In this document: positions 32,308 through 42,794 of the stretch, piece after piece
Position numbering within the stretch: position 1 is the stretch's first letter
Layout of the letters: every line of letters begins with the position of its first letter
Assembly (NCBI GenBank): GCA_948144175.1
Contig: CANXME010002675.1
Coordinates: 620,001-684,000, forward strand
Origin: Closterium sp. NIES-65
Taxonomy: Eukaryota; Streptophyta; Zygnematophyceae; Desmidiales; Closteriaceae
Length of the DNA: 64,000 nt
Direction of reading: 5' to 3'
Notes under the pieces: model-generated
The model's input: only the letters and a program-made list of their open reading frames with translations
The model's database searches: none
Told to the model about the DNA's origin: nothing
Made by a program: the position numbers and the translations under genes

Positions 32308-32318
32308 TGGTATAGAGC
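32308..32318 (+). other. Primer-binding site of element E
   Basis: TGGTATAGAGC directly after the 5' LTR, one change and one base shorter than the usual plant copia site. Confidence 0.75.
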
Positions 32319-33960
32319 TAGTTGTTCCTAAGCCTTTTCTCTCCCTCCCTCAAAGTTTTTCTTCCCCATAGGCCCACCCCATAGCCACAAACCCCCTATG
32401 TGTGGCTCAACCTAGCACCTCCTTGGCACGCCCTACGCCGTCGCCACTCTTCCCTCCCTCCTTGGCACAACCTACGCGAGTGCATCATCGCCCCCCGTCG
32501 CCGCGACACACCGTCACTGCCCCCCCCCCCCCCCCCCCCCCTTCTTTTTTTTCCGCCGCCGCGCCTTCTCTGGCGCCACCTGCGCATCCCGCCGCCACGC
32601 CTCGTCGCCGCCTCCTCCTCCCCCTGCAGCGACCCCCCGTCGCCGTCTCCCTCCCGCCGCCGCGCCTACTTCGGCGTCGCCCGCGCATCCCTCCACCGCG
32701 ACACCCCGTCGTCGCTTGCCCCTCCCGCTGCCGCGACGTCGCGTCGCCGCCTCCCCCTACCGCCGCCGCGCCTTCCTCGGCACCACCTGCGCATCCCGCC
32801 GTCGCGACGCCCCGTCGTCGCCTCCCGTCCCGCCGCCGCGATTTCGCGTCGCCGCCTGCGCACCCCATCACCGCGACCCCCCTGTCGCCGCCTATGCATC
32901 CCGCCGCCGCGACCCGCTCATCGCCGCCTGCACGATCCGCCGCCGCGACTTCGCGTTGCCGCCTACGCATCGCGCTGCCGCAACCTTCTCGTCGCCGCCT
33001 GCACGACCCGCCGCCGCGAATTCGCTTCGCCGCCTACACGACCCGCTGCCGCGACTTCGCGTCGCCGCCTGCGTATCTCGCCGCTGCAACCTTCTCGTTG
33101 CCGCCTTCACCCCTTGTCGCCACAATCTAAAGTCGCCGCCTGCGGGACCTTTTGCTGCGACGTGCTCGTCGCCGCCCGCACATCTCGTCGCCGCGACCTA
33201 AAAATTGCCGCCCCCGCATCTTACCGCCGCGATCTACTCGTCGCCGCCCGCGCATTTTGCCGCCTCGACTCCCTCGTCGCCACCCGCGCATTTCGCCGCC
33301 GCGCCTTCCTCGTAGCAGCCGCCTCATCCCTCAGCAGTAGCGTCATTGGCAGCAACAGCCCCGCCCACACCTACACATGCGTTCTCCCTCCCACTCCCCC
33401 TTTCCTCTTCCTCTCCTCCCACGCAGCAGCAGCCGAGACACCTCAGCAGCCACAACAGCAACAGCAGCAGCACCGGCAGCGGCGGCAGCAGCGGCAGCAG
33501 CTGCATCCACCATCTTCCTCCCCCTCCTCCCCTCCCTCCCCCTCTCCTCCCTCTCAGCACCATCAGCGGCAGCAGCGGCATCAGCGGCAGCAGCAGCAGC
33601 GGCGGCAGCAGTGGCAGCAGCTACATCCACCATCTTCCTCCCCCCTCCTCCCCTCCCCCCCCCCCCCCTCTCCTCCCTCTCAGCAGCAGCAGCGGCAGCA
33701 ACGGCATCAGCGGCTGCAGCGGCAGTAGCCGCAGCGGCGGCAGCAGCGGCAACAGCTGCATCCACCATCTTCCTCCCCCTCCTCCCCTCCCCCCCCCCCC
33801 CCTCCTCCCTCTACAGCGGCAGCAGCGGTAGCATCGGCAGCAGCGGCAGCAGCAGCAGCAGCGGCAGCATCAGCAGCAGCGGCAGCAGCAGCAGGAGCAG
33901 CCAAAGAAGACCTCCACTCCCCGCAGCAGCACCCCCCCCCCCCTCCCCCCCCCCGGCCCT
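32319..33960 (+). other. Leader of element E with low-complexity runs
   Basis: C-runs (32519-32541), CGCCGCCGCGAC-type repeats (32560-33310) and CAGCAGCGG runs (33430-33900). Very long open frames occur on both strands. A gag N-terminal extension may be encoded here, but no conserved domain starts before about 33960, so the true start codon is uncertain. Confidence 0.6.
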
Positions 33961-36900
33961 CCTCCCTCCAGCAGCCGATGCCGCATTCCTCCACGATCCC
34001 CGCAAATACCTCATCCGCAAGGCGGAGCATGAGGTTGCGGTACATAACTACGACTTCGCGGTAGCGGAACGCGCCAATCGCCTGGCGCTCCTTGATGAAT
34101 ACAATATGGCCATGGCGGACTACCTCCCTCGGAGCATCGCGTGGGCCACTGCTGATAACCGCGCCTGCACCATCCTCCTCGGCGCACTCCCTGGTACCCT
34201 CATGCGCCATTTCCAAGCTCGCGAGATGCGCGCCTCCCTCATCTGGGCCGAGCTCCAGGCGATGTTCGAGCGTCGCAACATCAGCTCTGTCGGCGCCCTG
34301 TTTCAGGAGTACTTCTCCACCACCCTCGCCACTTGTGATGGCGCAGTTGACTACGTGGGGCGCATGCAGGAGGTCGCTGATCGCCTTGCGGCACGCCAAG
34401 CTGCCCTCCCTGAGCCTCTGCAAATCCACCGCCTCCTCTACAACCTCACCTTGGACTACGAGTCCCGCCTCCATGCCTTCACTGAGGCCAACCCCATGGC
34501 CGGCCTCGACGACGTGGTCCAGTGGATCATTGACACGGAGGTCAAGATTTGTACCCCCGTTGTCAACCTTACCACCCCTCAGTCCTCCTCCTCCACCTCC
34601 CTCAACGCTACGCAGCCGCGCAACCAGGGTGGTCGCAGCGGCGGCGGCGGAGGCCGTGGTGGTGGCGGTGGTGGTGGAGGCCGTGGTGGTGGCGGTGGTG
34701 GTAGTGGTGGCCGTGGTGGCCGTGGTGCCGGTGGAGATGGTGCTGGCAGCGCCCCTGCTGGAGGACCTTCCGGTTCTGGTGGTGCTGTGACTCGAGGCGG
34801 ACGCCCTGGCACTCTCCCCCCATCCACATATGTGCGCCGCCATGGTCCCCATGCTGGTACCCCTTGCGGCCAGACCAACCATCCCCCCACCACGTGCTTT
34901 AAGGCACTCGACGACGCCTGGTTTGATCGAGGCAACACTGGCATCCCTCCTCGCTGGAACTCGATCGCACCTCGCCCCACCTTAGTGGATATTCAAACCC
35001 TCCCCTCTTTCCTCCTTGCTCACCCCCGCATGGTTACCCCCTCCCCACCCTCACAGCTGCAGCAGTTTCAGCAGCACCAGCAACAGCAGCACCTGTACTT
35101 CCACCAGCAGCAGCAACAGCCGCAGTTTCTCCAGCCCCAGCAGCCGCCGCCGCCGCAGTTCTTCCAGCCACCGCCACAGCAGCAGCAGCAGTTCCTTCCC
35201 CCACCCTGGCAGCAGCATTCACTCACCTTCGGCATGGCGGCCATGGCTGCTCATACCTCCCTTCCTCCTCCTCCCCCCTGGGGTTCCCTCCCCTCCCCCC
35301 TCCCAAGTGTTCCCGACACTTCTGGTAGATTCCTTGGTAATATCACTGTTGCACCGTCCGTTGCTGCCATGTATCCCTCTGCTATCAATGAGACTTCGTT
35401 TCAGTATCCCGTCCCACCCCCTCATCCCTCTTCTCCCACCCTGGACTTTGTCCTTGACAGTGGAGCCACTGAAACCGCACTGAAAGATGCTGGCACTCTC
35501 ACCCCACTACCACTTCCCACTCAAGTTCATGGAGCTGATTCCAGCTTTCCATTCCATGCACTCACCTTTCCACCCTCCCTTGCACTGCCTTCCCCTCCGG
35601 TAAGGTCACAGGTCTCCACATCCCCACTCTCCGCAACAACCTCCTCTCCCACCGTGAGCTCCAAGGTGTTGGTATCACTGCCATTTACCCCGGCTATGCC
35701 AATTACTGTGATCTCTACCCGACCTCCTCCGGTCGCTTCCTTCTCCGCATTCCGCTTTGCCCCCGCACTCGCCTCTACACACTCCGCACACCTCGCACAT
35801 CTTTCTGCCACGTCACCACTCGTTCCGATGCTTCCACCGGTCCACCTCCTCCTCCTTTACTTCCCCCTTCCCCTCCCACTCAAGTAACCTCTTCTCCCTC
35901 CCCACCATCCCCCTCCTCCCCTCCCGTTCCTTCCTTTACCCCATCTCCCTCCTCCGCTGCACTCTCCCACCCTGCTGTCCTCTTACACCACAGAATCGGC
36001 CATCCCAACTTCACCGCCCTTCGCACCACAGTCACCTCTCGCCTCCTCCGCAGCCTTCCTCCCGTCTTACCTCCCCTTTCGTCCTCCCCCCCCCCCCCCA
36101 TGCCCTTCATGCACTCACGGCAAGCTCAAACAGTCCGCCCACCACAGTCATCCCACCTTTGCTGCCGCCCCCATTGACCTTGTGCACATGGACCTCTGGG
36201 GCCCCTATCCCATCCGCTCCCGCCAGAGGCATCGGTGCATGCTCGTCCTCGTTGACGACCACAGCCGGTACTCCACCAACTTCTTCCTTCACACGAAAGA
36301 CCAGGTGCCGGCAGTGGTCATCAACTGGGCCGAACAGTGCCGCAATCACTTCAAACGCCCCATTGGCCTCCTTCACTCTGATGGTGGGGGTGAGTTCATC
36401 AATAACACCCTTGCCACATACTGCGCCACCTACGGCATCCAACAGACCTCCACCCTTCCCCATTCCCCTCAGCAGAACGGCATTGCTGAGAGCCGCATTT
36501 GTGAGATCACCAAGATTGCTCGCTGTCTCATTGCTCATGCCTCCACCCCTCCTTCCCTTTGGAGCTATGCCCTCCTCCACGCCGCTCTTCTCCTTAATCT
36601 CCGCTCCCACCCTCAGCATCCTTCCTCCTCCCCTACAGAGCTCTGGTCCAACGCAAAACCCGACGCTGCCGGCCTTCGCGTTTGGGGCTGCAAGGCCTTC
36701 GTTCTCATCCCACCCGCCGACCGCTCCCGCGCCGCTGGCAAGCTTGCTCCTCGCGCCCTGGAATGCGTTTACCTTGGGCACAATCGCAACTCCCTAGGCT
36801 ACCTCTTCCTCCACCGTCCCACCAATCGCCTCATCCGCAGCGGCGACGTCGTCTTCGACGAATCCGTCCCCTATTACTCCTCTCCTCCCCCTGATCCTCT

Positions 36901-37114
36901 CCCTCCTCCCACTCGTCCCCTTGCTTGGATCGACACCGTCCTCCCGCCCCTTCTCCCTCCAGCCCCTCTCCTCCCACTCGTCGCAGCTCCGCTCCCGCCC
37001 TCCTCCTCCGCCAATGTCTACAACCATGCCGCACCCGCTTCCCCCGCTCACTCGGCCGCACCCCCTCACCCCCCTCCCTCCCCCTCTCCCTCTCCCTCCT
37101 TCCAGCAGCCGGGT

Positions 37115-37152
<38 letters not shown>

Positions 37153-39218
37153 GCAGCAGCAACAGCAGCAGCAGCAGCAACCGGGACAGCAGCCGGGGCA
37201 ACAGCAGCAGCAGCAACCGGGCCAGCAGCAGCACCAGCAGCAGCAGCCGGGCCAGCAGTAGCAGCAGCCGGGCCAGGAGGAGCAGTAGCAGCGGCAGCCG
37301 GGACAGCAGCAGCAGCAGCGGCAGCCGCAGCAGCAGCTGCCTCAGCAGCAGCAGCCTCAACAGCCTCAGCAGCCGCAGCACCAACACGGTCAGCCGCAGC
37401 CGCAGCAACAAGGGCAGCAGCTTCAGCAGCACCAGCGACAGCAGCGGCGTCGGGCCACCTCCCGTTCCTCCTCCTTCCTCCTCCCTTACATCCATACCCG
37501 CTCTGTGGACAAAATCCTTGGGGCTCCTCCTCTTGCCTCCATTCAGCTCCTTGAGGACTCCCATGAGGAGTTTCTTAACATTCAGGAGCACACTCCTCTC
37601 CTTGCCGCCCTCTACCTTGACTTCCTGGGCTTTCCGGTCCTTGGCGCCACCACTACCCCCACCATCTTCACTCCCTCCACCTTCCAGGAAGCCATCACCT
37701 GCCCTGATGCGGATAAATGGATGGCAGCGATCTTCCTCAAGTGTGAGGCTTTCATTCGCAACGACTCCTTTGTCGATGTCCCTCTCCCTGCTGGCGCTAA
37801 TCTCGTTGACGGCAAATGGGTCTTTCGGGTGAAGAAGCTGCCGGGTGAGGAACCAGTATACAAGACCCGCTACTGCGCCAAGGGGTTCACGCAGACCTGG
37901 GCTGAGGACTACTGGTTCACCTACGCCCCCATCGCCAAACAACCCACCCTTCGCGCCGCCATGGACATTGGTGCACGTGACGACATGGAGATCGACTCCA
38001 TGGACGTCTCCAATGCGTTCCTGCAGGGTGACCTGCATGAGCGCATTTTCCTTCGGCGGCCCCCCGGGTTCCACGCAGCCTTTCCCGAGAACACTGTCTG
38101 GCAGCTGCGTCGCCCCGTCTACGGCTTGAAGCCGGCGCCGCGTGAGTGGCATGCGAAGCTGGCTTCCACCTTGGGGTCTCTTGGCTTCTCTGCTTCCCAC
38201 TCCGACGCCAGCCTCTTCATCCGCTCCTCCCCCCGCCGCTTCTTCATTCTAGTATATGTCGACGACATGATCTTGCTCTCTGACACCAAGGCCGACATGG
38301 AGCAGGTGAAGCTGTCGCTGCAGCAGTGGCTCAAGTGCAAGGACCTTGGCGGCCTCACTCACTACCTCGGCATGACCATCACGCGCAACCGCCCTTCTCG
38401 CACAATTACCCTCTCCGAGTCCCATTACATCAGGCAGGTCTTGGAGAAGTTCGACATGACGCAGGCCAAGCCTGTCTCCACCCCGCTCCCCTTTGGTCAC
38501 CAACTCGCTCCACCCACCTCCCCCACCTCCTCCCCCCACCCCTACGCCGAGCTCGTTGGGTCCTTGATGTACGCAATGATGTGCACCCGCCCCGACCTTG
38601 CCTACCCCCTACAGCGTGCTTGCTCACTTTGTCCGCACCGGTCGTCACTCTGAGGAGCACTGGAAAGCTGCCAAGCGGGTCCTCCACTACCTTCCCGGGA
38701 CCACGGACCTTGCCCTCACCCTCGGCGGCCCTTCCCGTCCCCTTCTCTCGGGCTTCAGTGACTCCTCCTGGGCCGACACGCAGCCGGACCGCCGCTCCTC
38801 CCAGGGCTACGGCTTCACCCTTGGCAGCAGCCTCATCAGCTGGCGCTCCACCCGCTCCTCCGCTATCTCTCTCTCCACCTGCGAGGTAGAGCTCTACGCT
38901 GGCACCATGGCCGCCCACGAGTCGCGCTGGCTCTACTTCCTTCTTGCAGAGCTTGGCGCCCCCTAGACGTGCCCCACTCTCTGGTGCGACAACGCCAGCA
39001 CCATCCATCTCACTCAGGACCCCGTCTATCACGCCCGCTCCAAGCACATCGAACTCCGCTACTTCTTCGTTCGCGAACTCGTCCAGAAGGGCCTCCTTGC
39101 CGTTCTCAAGATTGCAACCGAGGCCAACTTGGCCGACATCTTCACTAACGCCCTCCTTCGCCCCGCGCACTCTGCTTTCCTCCGCCTCATTGGCCTTGCT
39201 CGCCCGGGCGCCCCTTGA
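33377..39218 (+). pseudogene. Element E gag-pol polyprotein, broken
   Basis: A frame open from 33377 to 35887 holds gag (about 33980-34570: NRLALLDEYNMAMADYLP), a glycine-rich stretch, a zinc-knuckle-like CGQTNHPPTTC (about 34866) and DSGAT protease (about 35458). Homology then moves to another frame (GLHIPTLRNNLL, about 35612) and returns after a C-run near 36090, where CPSC, HMDLWGP, HSDGGGEF and SPQQNGIAE of integrase follow (36100-36490). Two TAG codons (37259, 37286) interrupt a glutamine-rich linker. RT has WVFRVK and YVDD (about 38260). A frameshift near 38612 and a TAG at 38964 precede the end of RNase H at 39218. Several stops sit where CAG glutamine is expected. The element is dead. 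Confidence 0.92.
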
Positions 39219-39261
39219 CTCAGGGGTTGTTCTCTTCTTGTGTTAGCATGCTAAGGAGTTG
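39219..39261 (+). other. 3' untranslated stretch of element E
   Basis: 43 bases between the polyprotein end and the 3' LTR. AAGGAGTTG next to the LTR is the likely, weak polypurine tract. Confidence 0.5.
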
Positions 39262-39672
39262 TGTTAAAATATATATTGTGTAGCATGCCAACACATGTGA
39301 CTGTACACCAATTGTGGTGTACAGTTGGGTTGGGACTACACCCAACTTTGGGTGTAGTCTTGCACTTTGGGGTGCCAATCCACCCAATTGTGGTGGAGCC
39401 CCCAAATGCAACCCTCTTGACTTGTGGGTACCTCACTTCCCACAATTGAGGTTCCCCCAAGCCAAGTGGGCCTAGGGTTGCCTCACATCTACAAAGTATG
39501 GGCAACCCAACCCACTTGACCTATGGTTCCCTCATCCCCCCAAGTGAGGTCAACCCAACCTATGGTCACTTTGATCCTTCCCTTCCATCCTTTCCTTCCA
39601 ACCTTTCCTTCCAACCATGTATGCTAGGTTGCCTCTCTAATCCAATCACTTGTTCAATTCACAATCTTCACA
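39262..39672 (+). repeat. 3' LTR of element E
   Basis: 411 bp, partner of 31897-32307, followed by the target duplication CCCCA at 39673-39677. Confidence 0.94.
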
Positions 39673-39677
39673 CCCCA

Positions 39678-40303
39678 AACCCTAACACAGGCAGCACGCG
39701 GCAGGAGAGAGTGCTGCAGCGGAGGCGGTGCTCGTGGTGAAGCGGGACGGTGCGCAGCGATGGGGCAAGCTGTACGGGCCGCGCAGGGGCCTGGCGCGGG
39801 CCGTACGAACCTCGCGCGGGTTGTACGGGCTGCACGCGGGCCTGGTGCCGCCCATACGAGTCGCTTGCGGGCCTGGCGCAGGCCGTACGGGCCCCCCGCG
39901 GGCCTGGCGCAGCCCATACGAGTCGCGCGCGGGCCTGGGGCAGGCCGTACGAGCCGCGCGCGGGCGTGGAGCAGGCCATACAGGCCGCGCGCGGGCCTGG
40001 CGTAGGTCGCGCTAGCCGCTTGGGGCGACGAGGGGCAACGCGCGGGTCCCTGGGGGCGCTGGGATGGGCGACGGGGGGCGACGCGCGGGTCGACGAGGCA
40101 GAAAACCGCTGCGCGCCTCGGGGCGCATGGCGGGCAGAAAACCGCCGCGCGCCCTGAGCGCTCGGCGGGCAGGAAACCGTCATGCGCCCCGAGCGTGTGG
40201 CGGGAAGAAAAAACGTCGCGCTCCCCGTGGCGCGCGACAGACAGGACAGCAGCGGAAGCTAACGGTGGGCCCACAGGCCAGGAGCGTAACCGTTCTGATG
40301 GCA
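39678..40303 (-). repeat. Right interior of element G with GC-rich array
   Basis: No gene. GGGCCTGGCGCAGGCCGTACG-like units of about 40-45 bp (39780-40010) are followed by CGCGCCTCGGGGCGC units. It occupies the 5' leader position of G. The primer-like site TGCCATCAGAAC (minus strand, 40292-40303) adjoins the LTR. Confidence 0.75.
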
Positions 40304-40445
40304 TGTCAGAAACATAGGCGAGAATCAGAAACTGGAAAGAGGGCTTTAACTAGCAGGTAGTTGAGTACATATAGCAAACCCTAATTCGGGCTGTACTCGC
40401 TATGGAGTACCCCACTGCAGGCTAGACAAACATCACATTCTGACA
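40304..40445 (-). repeat. 5' LTR of element G
   Basis: 142 bp, partner of 31201-31340, followed by TTGAC at 40446-40450. Confidence 0.92.
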
Positions 40446-41020
40446 TTGACTACCCGCGATTGTTGGCCTTTGAGTGGCTTTCGGGCTGTCGCGCGCTATA
40501 TATGAGCTTAACGCGATACTTGTACAAGGGGCGCTGCCTCGTTGTGAAGTGACGCGCCAAGAGAAACCATTGGGAATGCGGTTATTCCAACACTTTTCAT
40601 AACATGTTTTTGAAACTCGACAGTAGTGACTATAACAATACAATACAGCGGATTAGATTGGAATACTAGAGAATGTATTGTCTTTTTGCACTTTGAATAC
40701 TTCGTGCTCACTACCGTCTCTAAGTAGTGCCATTTCATTTGGTCTCCACCATCGCTTCAGCCATATTCGTTATGGGATTTCATAATTTCAGATTTTTCTT
40801 GAGAATTCCATATGGTACGGATTGTATTGATCAGCCATAGAAGTATACAAAATATAAGCTCCCCACACTTGTGTTTTTTCTTATAATCCATGGAGGTACT
40901 GTTTGTAGTTCATAGTATGTATTTCTATAATTACTGAAAATAGTATTTGTTTCGCACTAAACTGTATCGTGTGACTAATAATGCTGGTTTTCTTCCCGCG
41001 CCAATCAGCAGATAGGTTCG

Positions 41021-41230
41021 GGACTTGGAGCCAATGGGACACCAGCAAGCTAGAACCTGGCCTCCCTCATGGCTCCCGAACCAAAGCTGAGCCTCCAGCA
41101 AACCAAGCTTCTGAACCAATGGGTGGAGTTCTGAATCTGACAGCCTAGCTGTCCAAAGCATTCTCGAGATTTCCGCTGCTTGGTCTGATTTCGTTTCCAC
41201 GCGACGCGTTGAAAGGATCTTCCCTCCCAA
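41021..41230. repeat. Direct repeat upstream of the LRR gene, copy 1
   Basis: Starts GACTTGGAGCCAATGGGAC and aligns with 41801-42010 at an offset of 780 bases, about 90% identical. Each copy contains CCAAT and ACGCGACGCGTTG. Confidence 0.9.
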
Positions 41231-41800
41231 AAGTTCATTCAGGGCGTCCGGCTCAATCATTTCGGGAAATCTAGGACCTCCTTACGATCCGGGTTTCAAA
41301 ACTGAACACTGTACCTATAACGATCGCGCCTTGCTCGAGTCCACCCTTTCTGTCATTCTGGCGCGCGGACACCATCCCCCCATACAGACTTCAACAGTGC
41401 AGGAGCCGTGTGGCAACCAAGGTAACCAGTTCCCTCGTCAACCAAAGCGTTAGAATTTTCGCCAGGCCAACACTTCCACTATAGGTTTTGGCGAGTGTCA
41501 GGCGGCACATGCGAAATTAAGCGCGCGATACGATGGGCACTCCCTGTAGTGGGCAGGACGCGGCTCTGTACCATTGTTCGATGCGCACGCTGATTCCTGT
41601 AACGTGCGTCACACGATTTGAGGTACGTGCAGGGGTTGTGCCGTATCGTGAACGGGAGCTGATCGTGTCTGGCATTTTTGTAAAACTCAGTGTTACAACG
41701 CAAATTGTGGTAACTGAAGGGCTTTACGAGCACTAAATGAACGAGCTGGACACCTCCTTAGTTACAGTACTTGATTTTGTTTCTTTTGTTTCTTGTTCGT

Positions 41801-42010
41801 GACTTAGAGCCAATGGGACACCAGCAAGCCAGTTCCTGGCCTCCCTCACGGCTCCCGAACCGAAGCTGAGCCTGCAGCAAACCAAGCTGCTCAACCACTG
41901 AGTGGAGTTCTGAATCTGACAGCCTTGCCGTCCAAAGCATTTCCGAGATTTCCGCTGCTTGGTCTTATTTCGTTTCCACGCGACGCGTTGAAAGTATCTT
42001 TCCCTCCCAC
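41801..42010. repeat. Direct repeat upstream of the LRR gene, copy 2
   Basis: Starts GACTTAGAGCCAATGGGAC. It lies about 320-530 bases before the start codon at 42328, so this copy could be part of the promoter region. Confidence 0.9.
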
Positions 42011-42327
42011 AAGGTCAAACAAAGTTTGTTTCTTGGTTTTGTTCCTAGGAGCAGTTCCAAAACAGCTTGGTTCGCGGCGGCCGCCGGTCGAACAATCAGC
42101 AATAGAGCGGGCGCCGTGCAGACTCTCTTCACTCTCGATTGGGACTCTCGGTGGCGCACTCCCATTCGCCTTCGCACGCAGCCGTGTGAGCGTGGGGGTC
42201 GCGGGGGAGAGCGCCACGAACAGCTTGGCGAGTCGCGGCGGGCGAGTCAGCTCAACGGTGCGGCGCCGTGTAGCGCTCACCCTCGCGCCTCCAGCGGCGG
42301 CCGCGGTTGTGAGCCGTGAGGAATTTC

Positions 42328-42418
42328 ATGGAGCTACTATGGGTGCTCCGCGCGCTGGCACTCGCATGGTGCCTCGCCGTCCCTCTGGTCAACGCCCAGC
42401 CGCTTAAGGCGTCGCAAG
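42328..42418 (+). CDS. LRR gene exon 1: signal peptide
   Basis: ATG followed by a hydrophobic core (LLWVLRALALAWCLAVPL) and a plausible cleavage site VNA before Q. It ends with one base of a split codon at the donor AAG/GTGCGA, and that phase fits exon 2. An in-frame GTG twelve bases upstream is not a likely start. Confidence 0.8.
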
Positions 42419-42763
42419 GTGCGACGATGTCAATGCGCTACGCCCACTATGTTGAAATGAGGGTGTTATGTAGCAGCGGAATGCCCTTAACACAGCCAGA
42501 CAGTCGTTAGCGGAATGCCCTTAACACATCCCACAGGCGTTAGCGGAATGCCCACACTCGTCCCCCTGGTGGTGCCAACGTCCTCGTTGGCGAACTGCAG
42601 GGAGTCGCCCGCTGTAGTACTCCAAGAAGCGACTTCGCTGGCGGGGTCAGGCATATGGAGGACCTTTCGCTGGGTTCGCAACTGCGTCACGACATTCCAC
42701 GTCTCGCTCACAGCGGACAAATGAACCACCGGGATTCGAAACCTAGGCTCTGGTTTGTGTGTG

Positions 42764-42794
<31 letters not shown>

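Larger units (their letters stand above)
31897..39672 (+). mobile_element. Ty1/copia element E, decayed, inserted in element G
   Basis: Plus-strand element with 411-bp LTRs (31897-32307 and 39262-39672), TGTTAAAATATAT...CTTCACA, and target duplication CCCCA (31892-31896, 39673-39677). Primer site TGGTATAGAGC follows the 5' LTR. The protein and LTR are unlike A or the B/D/H lineage, so it is a third copia lineage in the window. The polyprotein has several frameshifts and TAG codons. Confidence 0.95.
31201..40445 (-). mobile_element. Non-autonomous LTR element G, carrying element E
   Basis: LTRs at 31201-31340 (140 bp) and 40304-40445 (142 bp), both TGTCAGAAACATAGG...TTCTGACA, flanked by TTGAC (31196-31200, 40446-40450). 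Element E is inserted at CCCCA. Without E the element is about 1.46 kb with no recognisable protein. Its left interior matches the interior of C (GACTATGGAGGTG purine tract, AAAGTGGGGTATAATCAGC, and the CAGCTGCAGCAATGGGA block at about 31815). The LTRs differ at roughly ten positions, so G is older than B or D. Confidence 0.93.
40451..42327. other. Host sequence upstream of the LRR gene
   Basis: No open frame with a recognised motif. It contains a 210-bp direct repeat pair (see separate entries). The promoter and 5' untranslated region of the gene starting at 42328 should lie here, but no start site was identified. Base composition is clearly lower in G+C than in the copia elements. Confidence 0.55.

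Noticed and set aside
32400-33831. Several long open frames in the leader of element E
   Set aside because: They reflect CCG and CAG runs; no conserved domain appears before about 33960.
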